From NCBI GenBank assembly GCA_019925095.2, contig CM034401.1, positions 11,133,338 through 11,197,337 on the forward strand: DNA of 64,000 nt. The letters run 5' to 3'. Below the pieces are notes generated by a model, which did not search any database, was not told the origin of the DNA, and saw only the letters and a program-made list of their open reading frames with translations. This DNA is from Dendrolimus kikuchii. Lineage: Eukaryota; Arthropoda; Insecta; Lepidoptera; Lasiocampidae. A program made the translations under genes and the position numbers. This document shows, in pieces, positions 22,434 to 34,150 of the stretch; position 1 is the stretch's first letter; every line of letters starts with the position of its first letter.

Positions 22434-23714
22434 TTAGGTTGGGGAAAAAGTTTATTCGCATTTTATATAAAAATTCAAAAGGTTTTTTTATAAAGTTTAT
22501 TTACATTTGACTAAAGTATGTAGGTGCCATTTTGTTGGATAACTTTTTGCCATCTTGTAGGTAGGGACGTGATCCCATTGCTATAAACATTTTGGGGCTT
22601 CTAATCAAAAAACTGCAACAAGTGGTTTTGGCAGTCCTCTCGTGATGTTAACCTGACACTACCTAAAGAATTCTGCAGAGACCGAAACAGGTGAAAGTCT
22701 GAAGGTGCAAGGTCAGGACTATACGGTGGATGCATTAACACCTCCCAGCCAAACTCTCGTAATTTTTACTGAGTGGCTAAAGATATGTGAGGTCTAGCGT
22801 TATCATGGTGAAAAACCACACCCCCTCTGTTGATTAATTCGGGCCGCTTCCCTCAACTTTTTGCTTAAATCTCATCAGTTGTTCGTAGTACAGTTCAGAA
22901 TCGATGATCCTTCCTGGCGGTAACAGCTCATAATGAATAATGCCCTTCCAATCCCACCATACACACAGTATCACCTTGTTGCGAGTTAACCCGGGTTTCA
23001 CCACAGTCTGTGAAGCCTGACCGGCCTTTGACCACGATCTTTTTCGCACGTTCTTGTCTTATGTTATCCACTTTTCATCACCAATTATCAGCTTCTTCAA
23101 AAATGGTTCGGTTTCATGACGTCGTGATAAAGAATTACAAATAAGTACACGATTCATTAGGTTTCTTTCAGTGAGCTCATGAGGCACCCAAATATCGAGC
23201 TTTTTTGTGTACCCAGATTTTTTCAAATGCGCCAAAACAGTTTTGTGGTCAATTCTCAGTTCTTCAGCTACATCGTAACTACTAATATGCCGATCTTGCT
23301 CCGCTTTTTCAAAAACGGCATCAATTTTGTCCGTAACAGGGCGACCAGAGCGACGTGCATCTTTGATATCAAAATTTCCGGATTGAAAACGCTTAAACCA
23401 ATTTGCGCTACTCTCACAGATACTGCATTAGGTCCATAAACATAACAAATTTTTTTCGCGGCTTGTGTTGCATTTTTACCTTTTTTGTAGTAAAATTTTA
23501 AAACTGTATCGAATTTCTTCATTAGGTTCACTCATTTTAACAATAAGAAAAACAAATGAAAATCACCCATTTTCCTAATTTGAATTTGGAATTGTCTTCT
23601 TTAAAATTAAAACTTTAATGATACTAAAACCAGTCAGATACAAATGGTATAGCCAAAGAGATCTTATTACAAGTTCATACATACTATATGCGAAAAGACT
23701 TTTTCCCAACCTAT
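22434..23714 (-). mobile_element. mariner transposon 1, 1.28 kb, inactive
   Basis: Terminal inverted repeats TTAGGTTGGGGAAAAAGTTT (22434-22453) and, reversed, ATAGGTTGGGAAAAAGTCTT (ending 23714) are flanked by TA, the mariner target. The length of about 1281 bp is usual for a full mariner. The TIR sequence and transposase are of the type found in many moths (cecropia-like) and in the human SETMAR-related family; this subfamily call is by resemblance. The ends look intact, the gene does not. Confidence 0.93.
22500..23540 (-). pseudogene. mariner transposase remnant (element 1)
   Basis: The minus strand encodes a DD34D transposase broken by frameshifts. From the N-terminus, an HTH region with YYKKGKNATQAAKKI and YGPNAVSVRVAQ lies at 23531-23380. 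The first catalytic Asp is in GDEKW near 23067-23081. RKRSWSKAGQ and VWWDWKG follow at 23049-22940. HHDNARPH with the second Asp is near 22795-22825, and SPDLAPS with the third near 22702-22722. In a working enzyme these residues cut and join the element at TA. Here the parts lie in different frames, so no functional protein is expected. Confidence 0.9.
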
Positions 23715-23729
23715 TATTATATTATTTTT

Positions 23730-23900
23730 TATTACCTGAAGCAGGCAAACAGGCAGACGAGCCGCCTGATGGAAAACGGTTACCGTCGCCTATGGAGGTT
23801 TGCACTAGGGCAGTTGCTAACACGTTGCCATCCTCTAAGAAATTTTATAAAGCCTTCCTTAAAAAAACCCCATGTCATAGCGTTTTACCTAAAGTTAATC
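23730..23900 (-). repeat. LINE 3' tail repeat, minus copy
   Basis: The minus strand shows TTAGAGGATGGCAACGTGTT, TCCATAGGCGACGGTAACCG, CCATCAGGCGG and GCCTGTTTGCCTG then an A/T-rich end. The same tail occurs at 15395-15495, 24510-24592, 29890-30060, 45800-45890 and 60680-60840. It abuts the mariner right end. Confidence 0.75.
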
Positions 23901-24504
23901 CAAGACAGCACCGATTTACAGTGCTTATTTTTTTCTTATTCTACACTGTAGAAATATTTCATTGGGATCCGTATGAGAAAAATATATTTATTAGTATTAT
24001 ACAAGCTGACCAGAATAGTGACGTTTAAAAACAAAATTTTGTTAGTTTACAGGAAGAGATATCCGAATTACCCCCATGTATGTTTGAGCAAAATTTTTAT
24101 TTTTCGAGTTATAATTTTTTTAATGATTTTCCGGCAAATTCAATCGCAACAGCTTTAAAATAATATACATTTGTTTAATTGATAGTATTTTTTATGTAAA
24201 TAAGTTCTTATAAGTTGTACTTTTATACGTAAAATAATCAGCACCCGAACATCAACACAAGTTACAAAAACTGTACTTGAAAATGAAAAAACTATTTCGA
24301 GCAAATCAGACTCGAATTTTCAACAAATGAAAAAGGCAACTTCAAAGTTTCGGAATGTCTTTAAATACTGCGCAAGAATCTAAATAGTTTATAATAATAT
24401 AAATTACCCCTAATAGGTCATTTTTGCTTCAATCGGCATTCAAATTTTCATTTTTTTGTTAATAAATTTATTTTGAACAGGCTTCTTTTATATGTCAAGT
24501 TTGG

Positions 24505-24595
24505 TTTTGCAAATGTCCATAGGCGAACGTAACCACTTTCCATCACGTGGATCGTTTGCCTGTTTGCTGAACTCATGCAATAAAAAAACACGCAT
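24505..24595 (+). repeat. LINE 3' tail repeat, plus copy
   Basis: TGTCCATAGGCGAACGTAAC, CCATCACGTGG, TTTGCCTGTTTGCTG and a terminal A run. A short 5'-truncated copy of the same tail family. Confidence 0.7.
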
Positions 24596-26020
24596 CGTTA
24601 TTGGTGGGCCCTAGAATAGTGTCTGGAACGTTACTTTTATGTTGCATTATACTTATATCTTTATTTTAAATCAGTTAAAACACAGTTGATTGTGAAATAA
24701 ATAAAATCTTTTACAATTGATTCTCAAGCTTCGAGTAAATGCTTTTTTAGAGTTTTGTAACAAAATGACAAAAACAGAGTGTGTTCTATACATTGAGATA
24801 TAACATGTATGATGTAAGGTTTTACATCTCTACGAAATCATCCATAGTTCGTGGACAGCAACATACTTGCCCCACGTTTTAAAGTCACTGTATTATTTAG
24901 AGCCATCTAAGACTAAACCTTTTACAAAATATCAATTTGTTAAGAAAACACCAATGTTACGACACTTTTGTTTTATAAAACCAGGTTGCCAACCAAGCTT
25001 TTCCATTAAAGCGGATAGACCGCTTGTTTATTTTCCTACTTTCTTAGCTTACTCAATTACTTACTCAATTTTATAAGATACAGTAATACTTAAATGTAAT
25101 GGTGCCACGCAATTTCTTTGTATGAATAAAAACTCTGGTAAGCGTGTGACAGTCCAAGCAATGAAGGAGTCTGTAGAGGTGATATTTTCACTAACTACCT
25201 TCATTATTTAATTATAGAATTATATAATACAAAAATACACTTAATGGTTCTTATCTAAACCAATTGTGGATGAAGGTGTCACCTTTTATTTTAAGATAAA
25301 TAAAACGCACACAAAATACGGTTTAAGTTTTTTTTAAAGAAACTTAGAGGGTAAGAAGTGGCTTCTTGCAAAATAAAAGTCAGTTTCCCTGGCTAGTCTT
25401 AGAATAGGTATCACACTCCGCTGAGAATCCTTGTAGTATGCTGGATGGCACGGCAGACTCTTTTTGAGAAGTCCTAGTTCACGAGACTCAGGCACGACAA
25501 GGGAGTAGATTTCAGAGAGAGTGGGAGGAATTTAATCCCAACCAAATTCCTGAAACCGCAATGAAGTCGAGCTCAGTGAGTGCTATAATATGCGTTTCTT
25601 AGCCACTTAAATTGTCAGCAACAACGTCATGACATCTTCAGGAAGAGATTAGGACCTACATACTCACTAAATGACTTTTCTAGGCGTTGAGACAATCCAA
25701 GTGTGTGTTATATAAGTAAAGCATTAGTAAAGAAATATTGAATGTAATATTTTTAAAAAGCATATTTGAGGCGTAACAGATTTTTGCACTATAGAAAAGA
25801 ATTTAAAAAAATACTATAACAAACAAATTTTTCAAGGGTTTAAAGAAATATTACAACAATCTATGTCTATTACGTATGCAGCAGTTATGTATGCAGTCTG
25901 ACATCCCCTACCGTCATTCAGTCGTATATTTCGTACACCGTTGAGACTTCGTTTTACGTGTATAAAATTGTTGTTAGACAAATGATATGTTAGTTTGTTT
26001 TTTTATTTTTTATTATTATA
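24596..26020. other. Non-coding spacer; no gene recognised
   Basis: AT-rich with a mildly GC-richer section at 25430-25680 that has no coding frame I can support. Confidence 0.35.
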
Positions 26021-26021
26021 T

Positions 26022-26130
26022 ATATCTCTACGGACTCGAGTTCCGTATCCTTTTTTAATACTTAATTTCTATGAAAAATTTGAGTCTCTGTACACGCTTA
26101 TTGTTTGTTTTTGTTAGTGTATGTGACATT
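26022..26130 (+). repeat. Dispersed sequence, inverted relative to 19130-19235
   Basis: CTCTACGGACTCGAGTTCCG at 26028-26047 and the following blocks match the minus strand of 19130-19235. Confidence 0.7.
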
Positions 26131-26579
26131 ATATGTAGTAATTTTTCTGTTTTGGTGTACCTTAAGAATAACTTATTATATTAATTTATTCTAATTTTAA
26201 TACTAAACTTATACTAATGTAGAGTGTATCTGTTACATGCTGGTGTTGTGAGGAAGTGCATGTGCAGTGTTGGCCTTATATCTATACTTATATATAGTCG
26301 TATCTAGTGCCATGTGTGTTGTTTTTTTTCTTTTCTGTGCCTGGGTTATTAATTTTTAGGCTCTTTGTGTGTCTTGGTTTGTTTGTGGAGTGTGCGTGTA
26401 ATGCAATGCGATGGTAGTGCGCGTAGGTTTAAGTTATATTTATTATTATAATTTAAATATTTATATTTTTTAAGATTATTAAGAGGTGCTTAATAATCTT
26501 AAACAATGGGAATAGTTGTACAAAGGATCGTTTCAAGGTTTACCACATGCTCATTTCAAAATTTTACTTAATAATTTAA

Positions 26580-27060
26580 AAATTAGAGGGGCGGAGACGT
26601 ATTATCACAACTTTGGAAGCAAGTTGCTATCCACTTATTAGCTTATATAAACAAAACTTAGTTTTAATTTTTAAAAGTTTGACCAATAATACCACATACT
26701 ATTATATATTATTATTAAAATCATATTTTAATCCTCGGTTACATGTATGGCGGCCATCATTAGTCTTTCCTTTTTTAATTTTACTACAGCATTGTGTAGG
26801 GATTTATAGATTACATATTCGAAACACGTCTAGGTAAAAATTCAAATGTGAAATAAAAGAATTTTCAGCTCGACGACGTGTTGCTGAGGAGTTTCTGGTC
26901 GCTTCCTTTCTTCAAAATAGCAATAATACGTTGCGAAACGTCATACATAGTAGAATAAGAAGTACAATTCATTATAACGTATAGATATATATGAACTTCA
27001 AAGAATGCTCTCGAGTAGAACTTGTTTGAATAAAAATTTAGATTTTTATCATTCCTACTA
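26580..27060 (+). repeat. Probable LINE 3' untranslated end
   Basis: CTCGACGACGTGTTGCTGAG then GAGTTTCTGGTCGCTTCCTT, followed later by GAATAAAAATTTAG, resembles the end of insect jockey-type LINEs. There is no protein homology left, so the call is tentative. Confidence 0.35.
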
Positions 27061-27819
27061 AATTTCGTTAACCTACACAGATTTAGTAGTTTGTTTTCAA
27101 AATAACGACTGTGACATATGAAGACAGACGGTCGGATTTGAAAACTTTATAAGGGTTCCGTTATTTCTAAAATGGGTACGGAATCCTAATAACTTGCAGT
27201 TTTGACCCCTATGCCACGGACGATGCAGATGATATGACGTCCCGATGAAATTTCCATACACGCACAGCACTTTCCATATAACTGCACTTTTATATCACAA
27301 ATGTGCGCAAAGGAGCATGAGATCAACCTAATGATAACATACCGTCGCTCATGAACGTTGAAACATAATGGAATCTAGTAAACTATCTTTTCATGCGACT
27401 TCGACCACTATACTTCACCATTTCACGGAAAGTAACACTAATAGTCTTACTTATAATAATCTCGTTAAGAAACGATTATCCACCTCTTACGTAAGAGACA
27501 ATAATTTTCTAGTCTAATTTTATTTATTTATATTATTATAGAAAAATTGTAGATTTTTTTGTAACCCAGCATAGAAATTACAATTATATAAACATGTTTC
27601 TGTTTTATATTGAAATTCTTAATTAGCCCCTTTTCGTTTTTACGACTTTCATGAATGTTGATCAACCAAATTATACACATGTAGATGGATCTTAAGGAAT
27701 ATCTGTACCTACAAAACATTTCAAAGAAATTTATTATGCATGAAATGTCAAGAAAGGAACAATAAAGACAAACTTTCTTAGGGAATATTTATTGAGTATA
27801 CTTTTCTTCTAACATACTA
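27061..27819. other. Non-coding spacer
   Basis: Includes a GACAGACGGTCGGATTTGAA ... GGGTACGGAATCCTAA motif (27123-27190), the usual end pieces of a widespread insect repeat. Otherwise AT-rich. Confidence 0.4.
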
Positions 27820-29116
27820 TGCCACTCAGAAAGTATTGCGAAAAAAGTTTTTATGTACGAGAGACTGGACAGTTATAATTTATTTTTAAAACATGATTAT
27901 TTATAACTAAAAATAGGTAAGATCCATTTTCAAAATTTCCCTTCACATTGTTTGCGAGCTAATTTAAATTATCGTGTCTCATTGAAAAATGGATCTGCGC
28001 CTGGAACTTTTTTACGATTTCAAGTGTCACCTAAAACTGGACGAATCGTACGATAGACTTCAAATGGCATTCATGGATGTAGGCATCCTAACGGAACCGC
28101 GAATCGTTGGTACAACGAATTCAAGTGCATTCGACTACTTTGGGGGATGAAGAGAGAAGTGGTCGCCCTTTGACGGTCGTTACGGAAGAGAATGTGCAGT
28201 GACAAATTTTATCCAAGGCAATAGGCGAGGTACGTATCAAGAAATTCAGCACGTACTGCAGATTGGATGGGGAAGCCTTCACAAGATTCTACATGTGCAT
28301 CTTCGCGTGAAGAGGATATTTTCTTCCTGGACGCCGCCCAACCGCACAACACGCTCGCAAGCAGGCCCGGGTGGAATGGTGCCGTGATATGATTTGAACA
28401 AATTTGAAGCAGGGTCATCTCGGCGTGTTTATGACAACATTACAGGTGATGAGTCCTGGATTTATGAATACAATCCAGAAACGAAGAGCCAGTCGACGGT
28501 TTCATGTTTCAAAACAAATCAACGCCTACTAAAGTGAAGCGATCTAGAAGCGGAGCGAGGATGGCGATCGCGAGTTTTTTTCATTTTGACAGGCTACTTA
28601 GTGTCAATTCCTTTACGGAACCAAAAAAGCATCAAGGCCGAATGTTATGCTACCAAATGCTTGGCAGAAGTTTTCTCTCTTGCGAGCAACAAGCGACCGA
28701 ACAGGAATCCACGGGCTACTGCTCCATCATGACAACGCGATGGACTTTGGACCGTTGACCATTGATTGACCAAGACCGATGGACGAAAACGAGGGGCTTC
28801 CTGGACAGCATGCCGTTCAAATTCCTGGGTAACCCTCCTTACAGCCCTGACCTAGCACCATGTGACTTCTTTTGAATCCCGAAAATAAAAAATCAGCTCA
28901 AAGGGATACAATTTTCGTCGCCGGAAGATGCGCTGTTGGCGTTCGAGCAAGCTGTAAACGAGGTATCTGCGGCAAACAAGCAAAAGTGTTTCGAAAACTG
29001 GTTCAGATACATGAAACTTTATATAAAGGCTGGTGGAGAGTGCTTTGAACAGATTTAATAAACAAAGTATTTACCTATAGAACATTTTTTTTTGCACAAC
29101 TTTCTGAGTGTCCCAC
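27820..29116 (+). mobile_element. mariner transposon 2, about 1.3 kb, inactive
   Basis: The ends share CACTCAGAAAGT in inverted orientation: CCACTCAGAAAGTATTGCG at 27822-27840, and the reverse complement of TTGCACAACTTTCTGAGTG at 29092-29110. The spacing of about 1.3 kb fits mariner. The transposase differs from that of element 1, so this is a separate lineage. Exact end bases are uncertain by a few positions. Confidence 0.85.
27990..29060 (+). pseudogene. mariner transposase remnant (element 2)
   Basis: From MDLRLELFYDFKCHLKLDES near 27990 the frame breaks repeatedly. Still readable are RSGRPLTVVTEENV near 28155, YQEIQHVLQIGWGSLHKILH near 28235, and the three DD34D acidic sites: TGDESWIYEYNPETK near 28447, LLHHDNA near 28722, and NPPYSPDLAPCDFF near 28835. 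The last ends in a stop (TGA) where the family has Trp or Leu. The end LYIKAGGECFEQI near 29020-29058 is intact. Many stops and frameshifts mean it cannot make a transposase. Confidence 0.9.
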
Positions 29117-29744
29117 TTAAATACATAATCATATCTTCTTTTTATATTAGGGTTCTGATATCCAGAAATTTAAATAAAATCTTTAAGACCCACTGTGGTG
29201 TCTGTCTAGGCTTGTGCTAGTCTTAGTTGACAATGTACAGAACCAATATGGCAAAGATATGAAATTAATCTTTTATGTCTCATGTCCAAATTGGACATAC
29301 GTTAAAAAACATGGGCACCTACACTGGTTGATTTGGTAATAATATATGTTTTTCTGATATATGTCGGCGCCTAAAAAAAATAATTTATATTTAATGTAAT
29401 ATAAGCAAAATTTTTTCGTATCTAATTATTAACACATTTCAAAAAAAAATTTAAATTGTTATTTTTTTAATAATCGAATAATGTATCAAATATGTACAAA
29501 ATAGTTACCGTTCTCGGTCTCTCCTTATCTCTAAAGTTTCCAGTCGATAAATTTGAAAAATCAGTAATGGTATAATAATAAGTATATATAATAAGTAATT
29601 CCGCCTAACCTAGAATATTTTGAAGGAATTATTTTTTTCTAAAATATTATTTTTCCTCTAAATTTGTTCAATTGTTGAACGTGTAAACTGACTTAAATAG
29701 GCCGTCTTCTCGTAAATTTGTATGTAACAATATTCATATTTTTA
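29117..29744. other. AT-rich spacer, no gene seen
   Basis: No supported frame or repeat partner. Confidence 0.35.
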
Positions 29745-30450
29745 CAAGCTCTTATAGTAGATGAAACGGTGAAGATCTACTGATAACCAGATGAGATATT
29801 TTTTATCAAATTATTTTGATTTATAAATACGCCTATGATAGCCTGCTAATCAAAAAGTGATGCTATTGTTAATTAAATTATTGCCATGCTTTTTTTATCG
29901 CCGGAGTACAGCAGACAGGTAGACGACCCACCTGAGGGAAAGCGGTTACCGTCACCTATGGACGTTTGCAACACCAGAGGTGTCACTAACGCGCTGCCGG
30001 CCTCGAAGAAATTTTATGACACCCTTTTTAAAAACCTCATATTGTAGCTATAAAGTTGACTTTAACACTTCAAAGCATGGCAATAATATTCTACGAACGG
30101 TTTTTGTGCAGGCAAGCCTGTAGTACAGTTATTTTTGTAATAAAATTATTTTTCTAATGATACCAATTTTTATTGGTTAGTGGAATGGCATAGTTACCTA
30201 TATTGACTTACCTGTTCATACTTGCAGCCATAATCAGAAAAAAATAAGTAGCCAATTTGTTCAGTTCATCAAAAGAGTGAAGGGTATAAAAAAAAAGATT
30301 CAAATTAATTTATTTAAAACTAGCCAAGAAAACTTTCCGATTGGCAAGCTATCATAGGCCTGTTCATAAATCAATATAATTTGATAAAAGTTATGTGTCA
30401 TCTGGTTATCAGATGGGTGAAGGTCAATATTCATCGTCTCCTCTGTTAGA
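29745..30450. repeat. Foldback-like element with about 100-bp inverted ends, plus extra copy
   Basis: 29770-29850 (CTGATAACCAGATGAG, ATCAAATTATTTTGATTTAT, GCCTATGATAGCCTGCTAAT) is inverted relative to 30345-30425 (CAAGCTATCATAGGCCTGTT, CATAAATCAATATAATTTGA, TCATCTGGTTATCAG). A LINE tail (29890-30060) lies between them. A third, direct copy of the right arm sits at 30725-30815. This could be a non-autonomous DNA transposon with long inverted repeats, or independent insertions. Confidence 0.6.
29890..30060 (-). repeat. LINE 3' tail repeat, minus copy
   Basis: Minus strand TTCGAGGCCGGCAGCGCGTT, TCCATAGGTGACGGTAACCG, GGTGGGTCGTCTACC. The same tail family as at 23730, lying inside the foldback-like element. 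Confidence 0.75.
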
Positions 30451-30724
30451 TCTTCAGAAATCGTACCAATATCTTCTATTTATTTTTACAAATAAATCAA
30501 TAAACAAGTGGAGAAATATTAACTTGTAAATTCGCTAAAATTGTACCAGGGAGGGGGTAACTTTTGAACTATGAAGTGGAAAATTCTAAAAAAATGAGTT
30601 ATAGAGCTACAAGAATACTAATTATCCGTGCAGGAACGGAGAAAGAATAAAATTTCCTGCGGCCAGGCGGCCTGTCGTAAAAAGCGACCAAACAACCCAC
30701 AGCTGGGTGGTAGGATATTTTCCC

Positions 30725-30815
30725 GACTGGTTTACAAATCAATATAATTTGATATAAAATGTCTCATCTGGTTAACATTTGGATGAAGGTTGATCTTCAG
30801 CGTCTCTTTGATTAT
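30725..30815 (+). repeat. Third copy of the foldback arm
   Basis: TTTACAAATCAATATAATTT, TGATATAAAATGTCTCATCT and GGTTAACATTTGGATGAAGG match 30365-30440 in direct orientation. Confidence 0.6.
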
Positions 30816-30984
30816 TAAGCTGAATTTCTTTGAATAAGGGGTTTTAATAAAACAATATCAAACTAAAAATGTTATTATAGGGCGCGTTCCTTTTGTAGCT
30901 TACAACGCCAAAAATGTTCCTTCAGCCTTCCACATAGCGACCGCGGTCGTTATGGTCGTGGCGAAAACGTCACTAATTCGTCTG

Positions 30985-31200
30985 CGTTTTTTTTTGTATG
31001 TTCATTACTCGATTTCTTTGTCGGTTGTAAACCGATTTTCAAATATATTTTTTTATCAAACGGATATACTTCCAAATTGGTCCCATTATCACCAAGTCAG
31101 AATCTGATGAGTGGATCCCAGGGAAACTGAATGCAATATTCGAATATTAAAGGCACACATACAACGTATTTCATATATTTTTTCTAAAGCTATTCAAGTA
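30985..31200. repeat. Dispersed repeat with TTGTAAACCGATTTTCAAAT
   Basis: The stretch CGGTTGTAAACCGATTTTCA, AATATATTTTTTTATCAAAC and GGATATACTTCC then a GTCCC...GATGAGTGG block is a recurring lepidopteran intergenic sequence by my recognition. No second copy is visible here. Confidence 0.35.
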
Positions 31201-31854
31201 TTTTCGTAACTGAAAATTAGAAAATAAAAAACAATTATAACAAAAATCAAAACCGATTTCAAAGTAAAAAGCGAAAAATGTATATTTATTTTGCTTTTCA
31301 GTTTGACTTCGGTTTTAATTTTTGTCAAATTATTTTTAAACGGACAAATCTCGCAAATTGCAGTCACAAGTCCTAAAGGTTCTAATTGGAACTTGCTTGC
31401 ACTTGCAACATGTGCTCTTAATAAACTAACTAACAAACAAACGAACATACAGTGCAAGTTAAATAAAAGCTTGTAAAAATATGATATAAGAGAAGTCAAA
31501 GTCCCGCAAAAAAATGCGGCAGGCGCAGGTGATCCATAGTAAATTGATACATAACAAGGAACAATCTTTAATGTATTATTAGCTCAATACAGTCTTGGAC
31601 AATATCCAGATATTGTTTGTTTGTGTTCAGGCATTTTAGATCATTCATGACTATTCCGGATGTCAAGCGTATAAGAGTAGCCATTTGGTAATTTCAATTT
31701 AGGTACGCGCAGATATTGTTGGACAAATGCAATTCGATACTTCAAATTCGATACTGGCTTTATCACATTCATTATAATGAATAAATATGAGCTGTTCTGC
31801 GTAATTGTTGACATCGTCTATTAGTTATATTTTATTGTTTATATCTTATATATA

Positions 31855-32032
31855 AAAATGAATCGTAGAAATGTATGTACATGCACATAACTTGAGAACG
31901 ACTTTACCGATTTTGATTAAACTTTTTGTGTGTGTTTGGGTGGGTCCCTGAATGGTTTAGATTTACAACTAGAACTGATAGGTGGCGCTGGGATCGGGGC
32001 CTACATTACAACGTCTGCTGGGACAGCTAGTT
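31855..32032 (+). repeat. Dispersed non-coding repeat
   Basis: It opens with ATATAAAAATGAATCGTAG and ATAACTTGAGAACGACTTTA, CCGATTTTGATTAAACTTTT, and ends GCTGGGACAGCTAGTTA. This is a very common arrangement in butterfly and moth genomes. Class not established. Confidence 0.5.
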
Positions 32033-32104
32033 ATTTATACTTATGCATATCTATAAAATATTCATCATAAACCATTTGGAGTCCTTTGCTGAATATAAAT
32101 TTTC

Positions 32105-32262
32105 CCATCATCCAAAACAAGGTCCTTCGATTACCTCATCCAGCTTACCGGCGACGACGTGGTGAAGGAGCCTCCCTTCACTCTGATCTCCACTCCAGGA
32201 CTCGTCTTCAGCATCAATGTTGTGACAGAAGTGAGCGGCCTTCTACCATTTTAGCTTATGAA
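32105..32262. other. GC-richer segment, possible coding remnant, unidentified
   Basis: Within AT-rich DNA this 150-bp segment keeps protein-like frames. The plus frame includes FDYLIQLTGDDVVKEPPFT and then LISTPGLVFSINVVTEVSG before a stop near 32257. A minus frame also stays open. There is no start codon and no recognised family. It may be a retro-pseudogene or transposon fragment. Confidence 0.2.
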
Positions 32263-32890
32263 CCTCATAAGCTATGTCAGTGACTTTCACGGGATGTCCA
32301 ATTCAGATTTTATCCATAACAGAAATACCCAACATAGCCTGCTCCATAGTGTATAATATCACATTTAATATCCTTCAATTGACTTACAAATTCCTTCACT
32401 AATATTCGCGTAATAGAAATATTATGCCCAATATCCAGAAAAATTAGCGTAATATCCTACATGTTTACTGTTTTTATGTAGGTATTATCGTATCTATTAT
32501 ATCTTATTTTCAGAGCCGTATAAAGTAAAGAGAAATTGGAGAAAGATGAAAAACAGAACATATAAAATAATAATATCAGCCCATAAACATCTCACAACTG
32601 GACTTCGGCCTCCGCATTTTAACAAGAATGCCTGCCACACTTGTTCAAAGCAGATTTGTGGGTGACGCGTATTGGTTATCTTGATATGCAGATTTTCTTA
32701 CGATTTTTTCTTTAATAGTCAATAAGTGATAAGAATATCCTAAGTTGTGCATGCTACCTGGTAAGGATTCGGACTCACGTTATTGGAAGAATACCTACAA
32801 GCGTATCCTTAGCTAGTATACTAACACATAATATTAATTTAAATATGCAAAACATATAAGTCATGTTAGATAATATCTACAGTATTAATA
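32263..32890. other. Non-coding spacer
   Basis: No supported feature. Confidence 0.35.
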
Positions 32891-33046
32891 TTACTCGTCA
32901 GCGAATCTCGATCTTAAATCTAACTGCTTATTCTTGCTGTACGTAGTTTGCGCCGTACATCCTGGCTTTCCGTAGTCCTCATACAACACCTGGTAGTTGT
33001 CGCTCCGCCATGCTAGAGGATCCACTTTTTTACCAATACATGGTGT
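32891..33046 (-). CDS. Possible exon or transposon coding remnant, unidentified
   Basis: A minus-strand frame of about 51 codons ends at TAA (32891-32893). It reads CIGKKVDPLAWRSDNYQVLY then EDYGKPGCTAQTTYSKNKQ, with a charged end. It contains no ATG and follows an in-frame stop, so if real it is a terminal exon or a fragment. The overlapping plus-strand frame (33010-33201) is hydrophobic and irregular and less convincing. I do not recognise the protein. Confidence 0.25.
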   Translation of the reverse strand, partial: TPCIGKKVDPLAWRSDNYQVLYEDYGKPGCTAQTTYSKNKQLDLRSRFADE

Positions 33047-33625
33047 CTATTCCAGATATGACCGCCACGTTGCTGTCTTGCATTTGTTGTGTTACGTTGT
33101 CTTGCATTTTTGTGACTACATTGTATACTTTGGTCGTTTACAATTATGCTCTTTGTAAATATTATCCATACGATTCCATATCCAAATTGGAATTTGTGTA
33201 ATAATCCGCCGTCATTGTCCGTGTTTCCACGTCTTTAATTTAGAATATAGATTGTTTTGAACAGAGAAAATTACAATATACGAGCTGTTGCCTACCACTT
33301 TCTCCATATTTATTTTTACTTTCTGAATAAACCCCATATAAATTTAAAATCCTTATTTCATACCTTAAAGATTGTTTTTGAAAGAAAAGGTAGCACATGT
33401 CCTTTTTCTGGGGATACAATATATTTATTCCCTTGAGAAATTTTAATTTGTAAAAGGTAACAAGCAAATAGTTCTTTTAGCTTCCATAATATTATTATGG
33501 ATGAACACAGTTTTAGTTGAGCTGTGATCTGACTCAGTGACAAACTAACTTTATGATACTTACATAAAAATTAAAATAGGTTTTTTTATATATATTAGAC
33601 CTAAAACAGTACTGTTTTTTGTTCA
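33047..33625. other. Non-coding spacer
   Basis: AT-rich; overlapping open frames of 60-75 codons on the minus strand at 33240-33543 show no domain and are probably chance. Confidence 0.35.
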
Positions 33626-33629
33626 ATTC

Positions 33630-34150
33630 ACTACAATAACGAAAAAACTAAGTCCATATAGTGTAAATAGCTGCCGATCAAAACATAGAGATGAGTGGAA
33701 GCCAACCTGATTTCAAGTAATATAATGTATAACTTGTTCCCTATGACAACGTATTTGTTAGCGAATTGAAAGAACGCGACAGCAGCGTCGTCTATTTAGA
33801 TAATCTATCTATTTTATGGAAACGACATCATTTATTGGGATAAAATGTGTCCTAAGAGTTAACTCGGGTTATAAGCTAGCACTATGTCGAGTTTCAATCA
33901 TATACCTTCCGTAGTTTCAAAAAAGATGCGATTATAGCGTTAGTTTCGTCTATCCCACGGAAACCACGTCATTTAACGGGATAAAAAGTTAACCTAAGTT
34001 ATGTATCGGGATATAAGTTGGCTCTATATTGAGTTTCATTTAAATGGGTTCAGTAGTTTTCACTTAATGCTCTAACAGGCAAAGATACAAAAAATGTAAG
34101 AATTGCATTTTCGGCATCTCCCGGTAGGAATTATTCGCCCTGATTTTTTT
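33630..34150 (+). repeat. Dispersed repeat (family B), copy 2
   Basis: Carries the ordered blocks of 17210-17590 (AAACTAAGTCCATATA, ATCATTTATTGGGATAAAAT, GTCGAGTTTC, GATGCGATTATAGCG, CGTCATTTAACGGGATAAAA, CAGTAGTTTTCACTTAATGC), with an internal duplication of the GGGATAAAA module. Confidence 0.7.
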
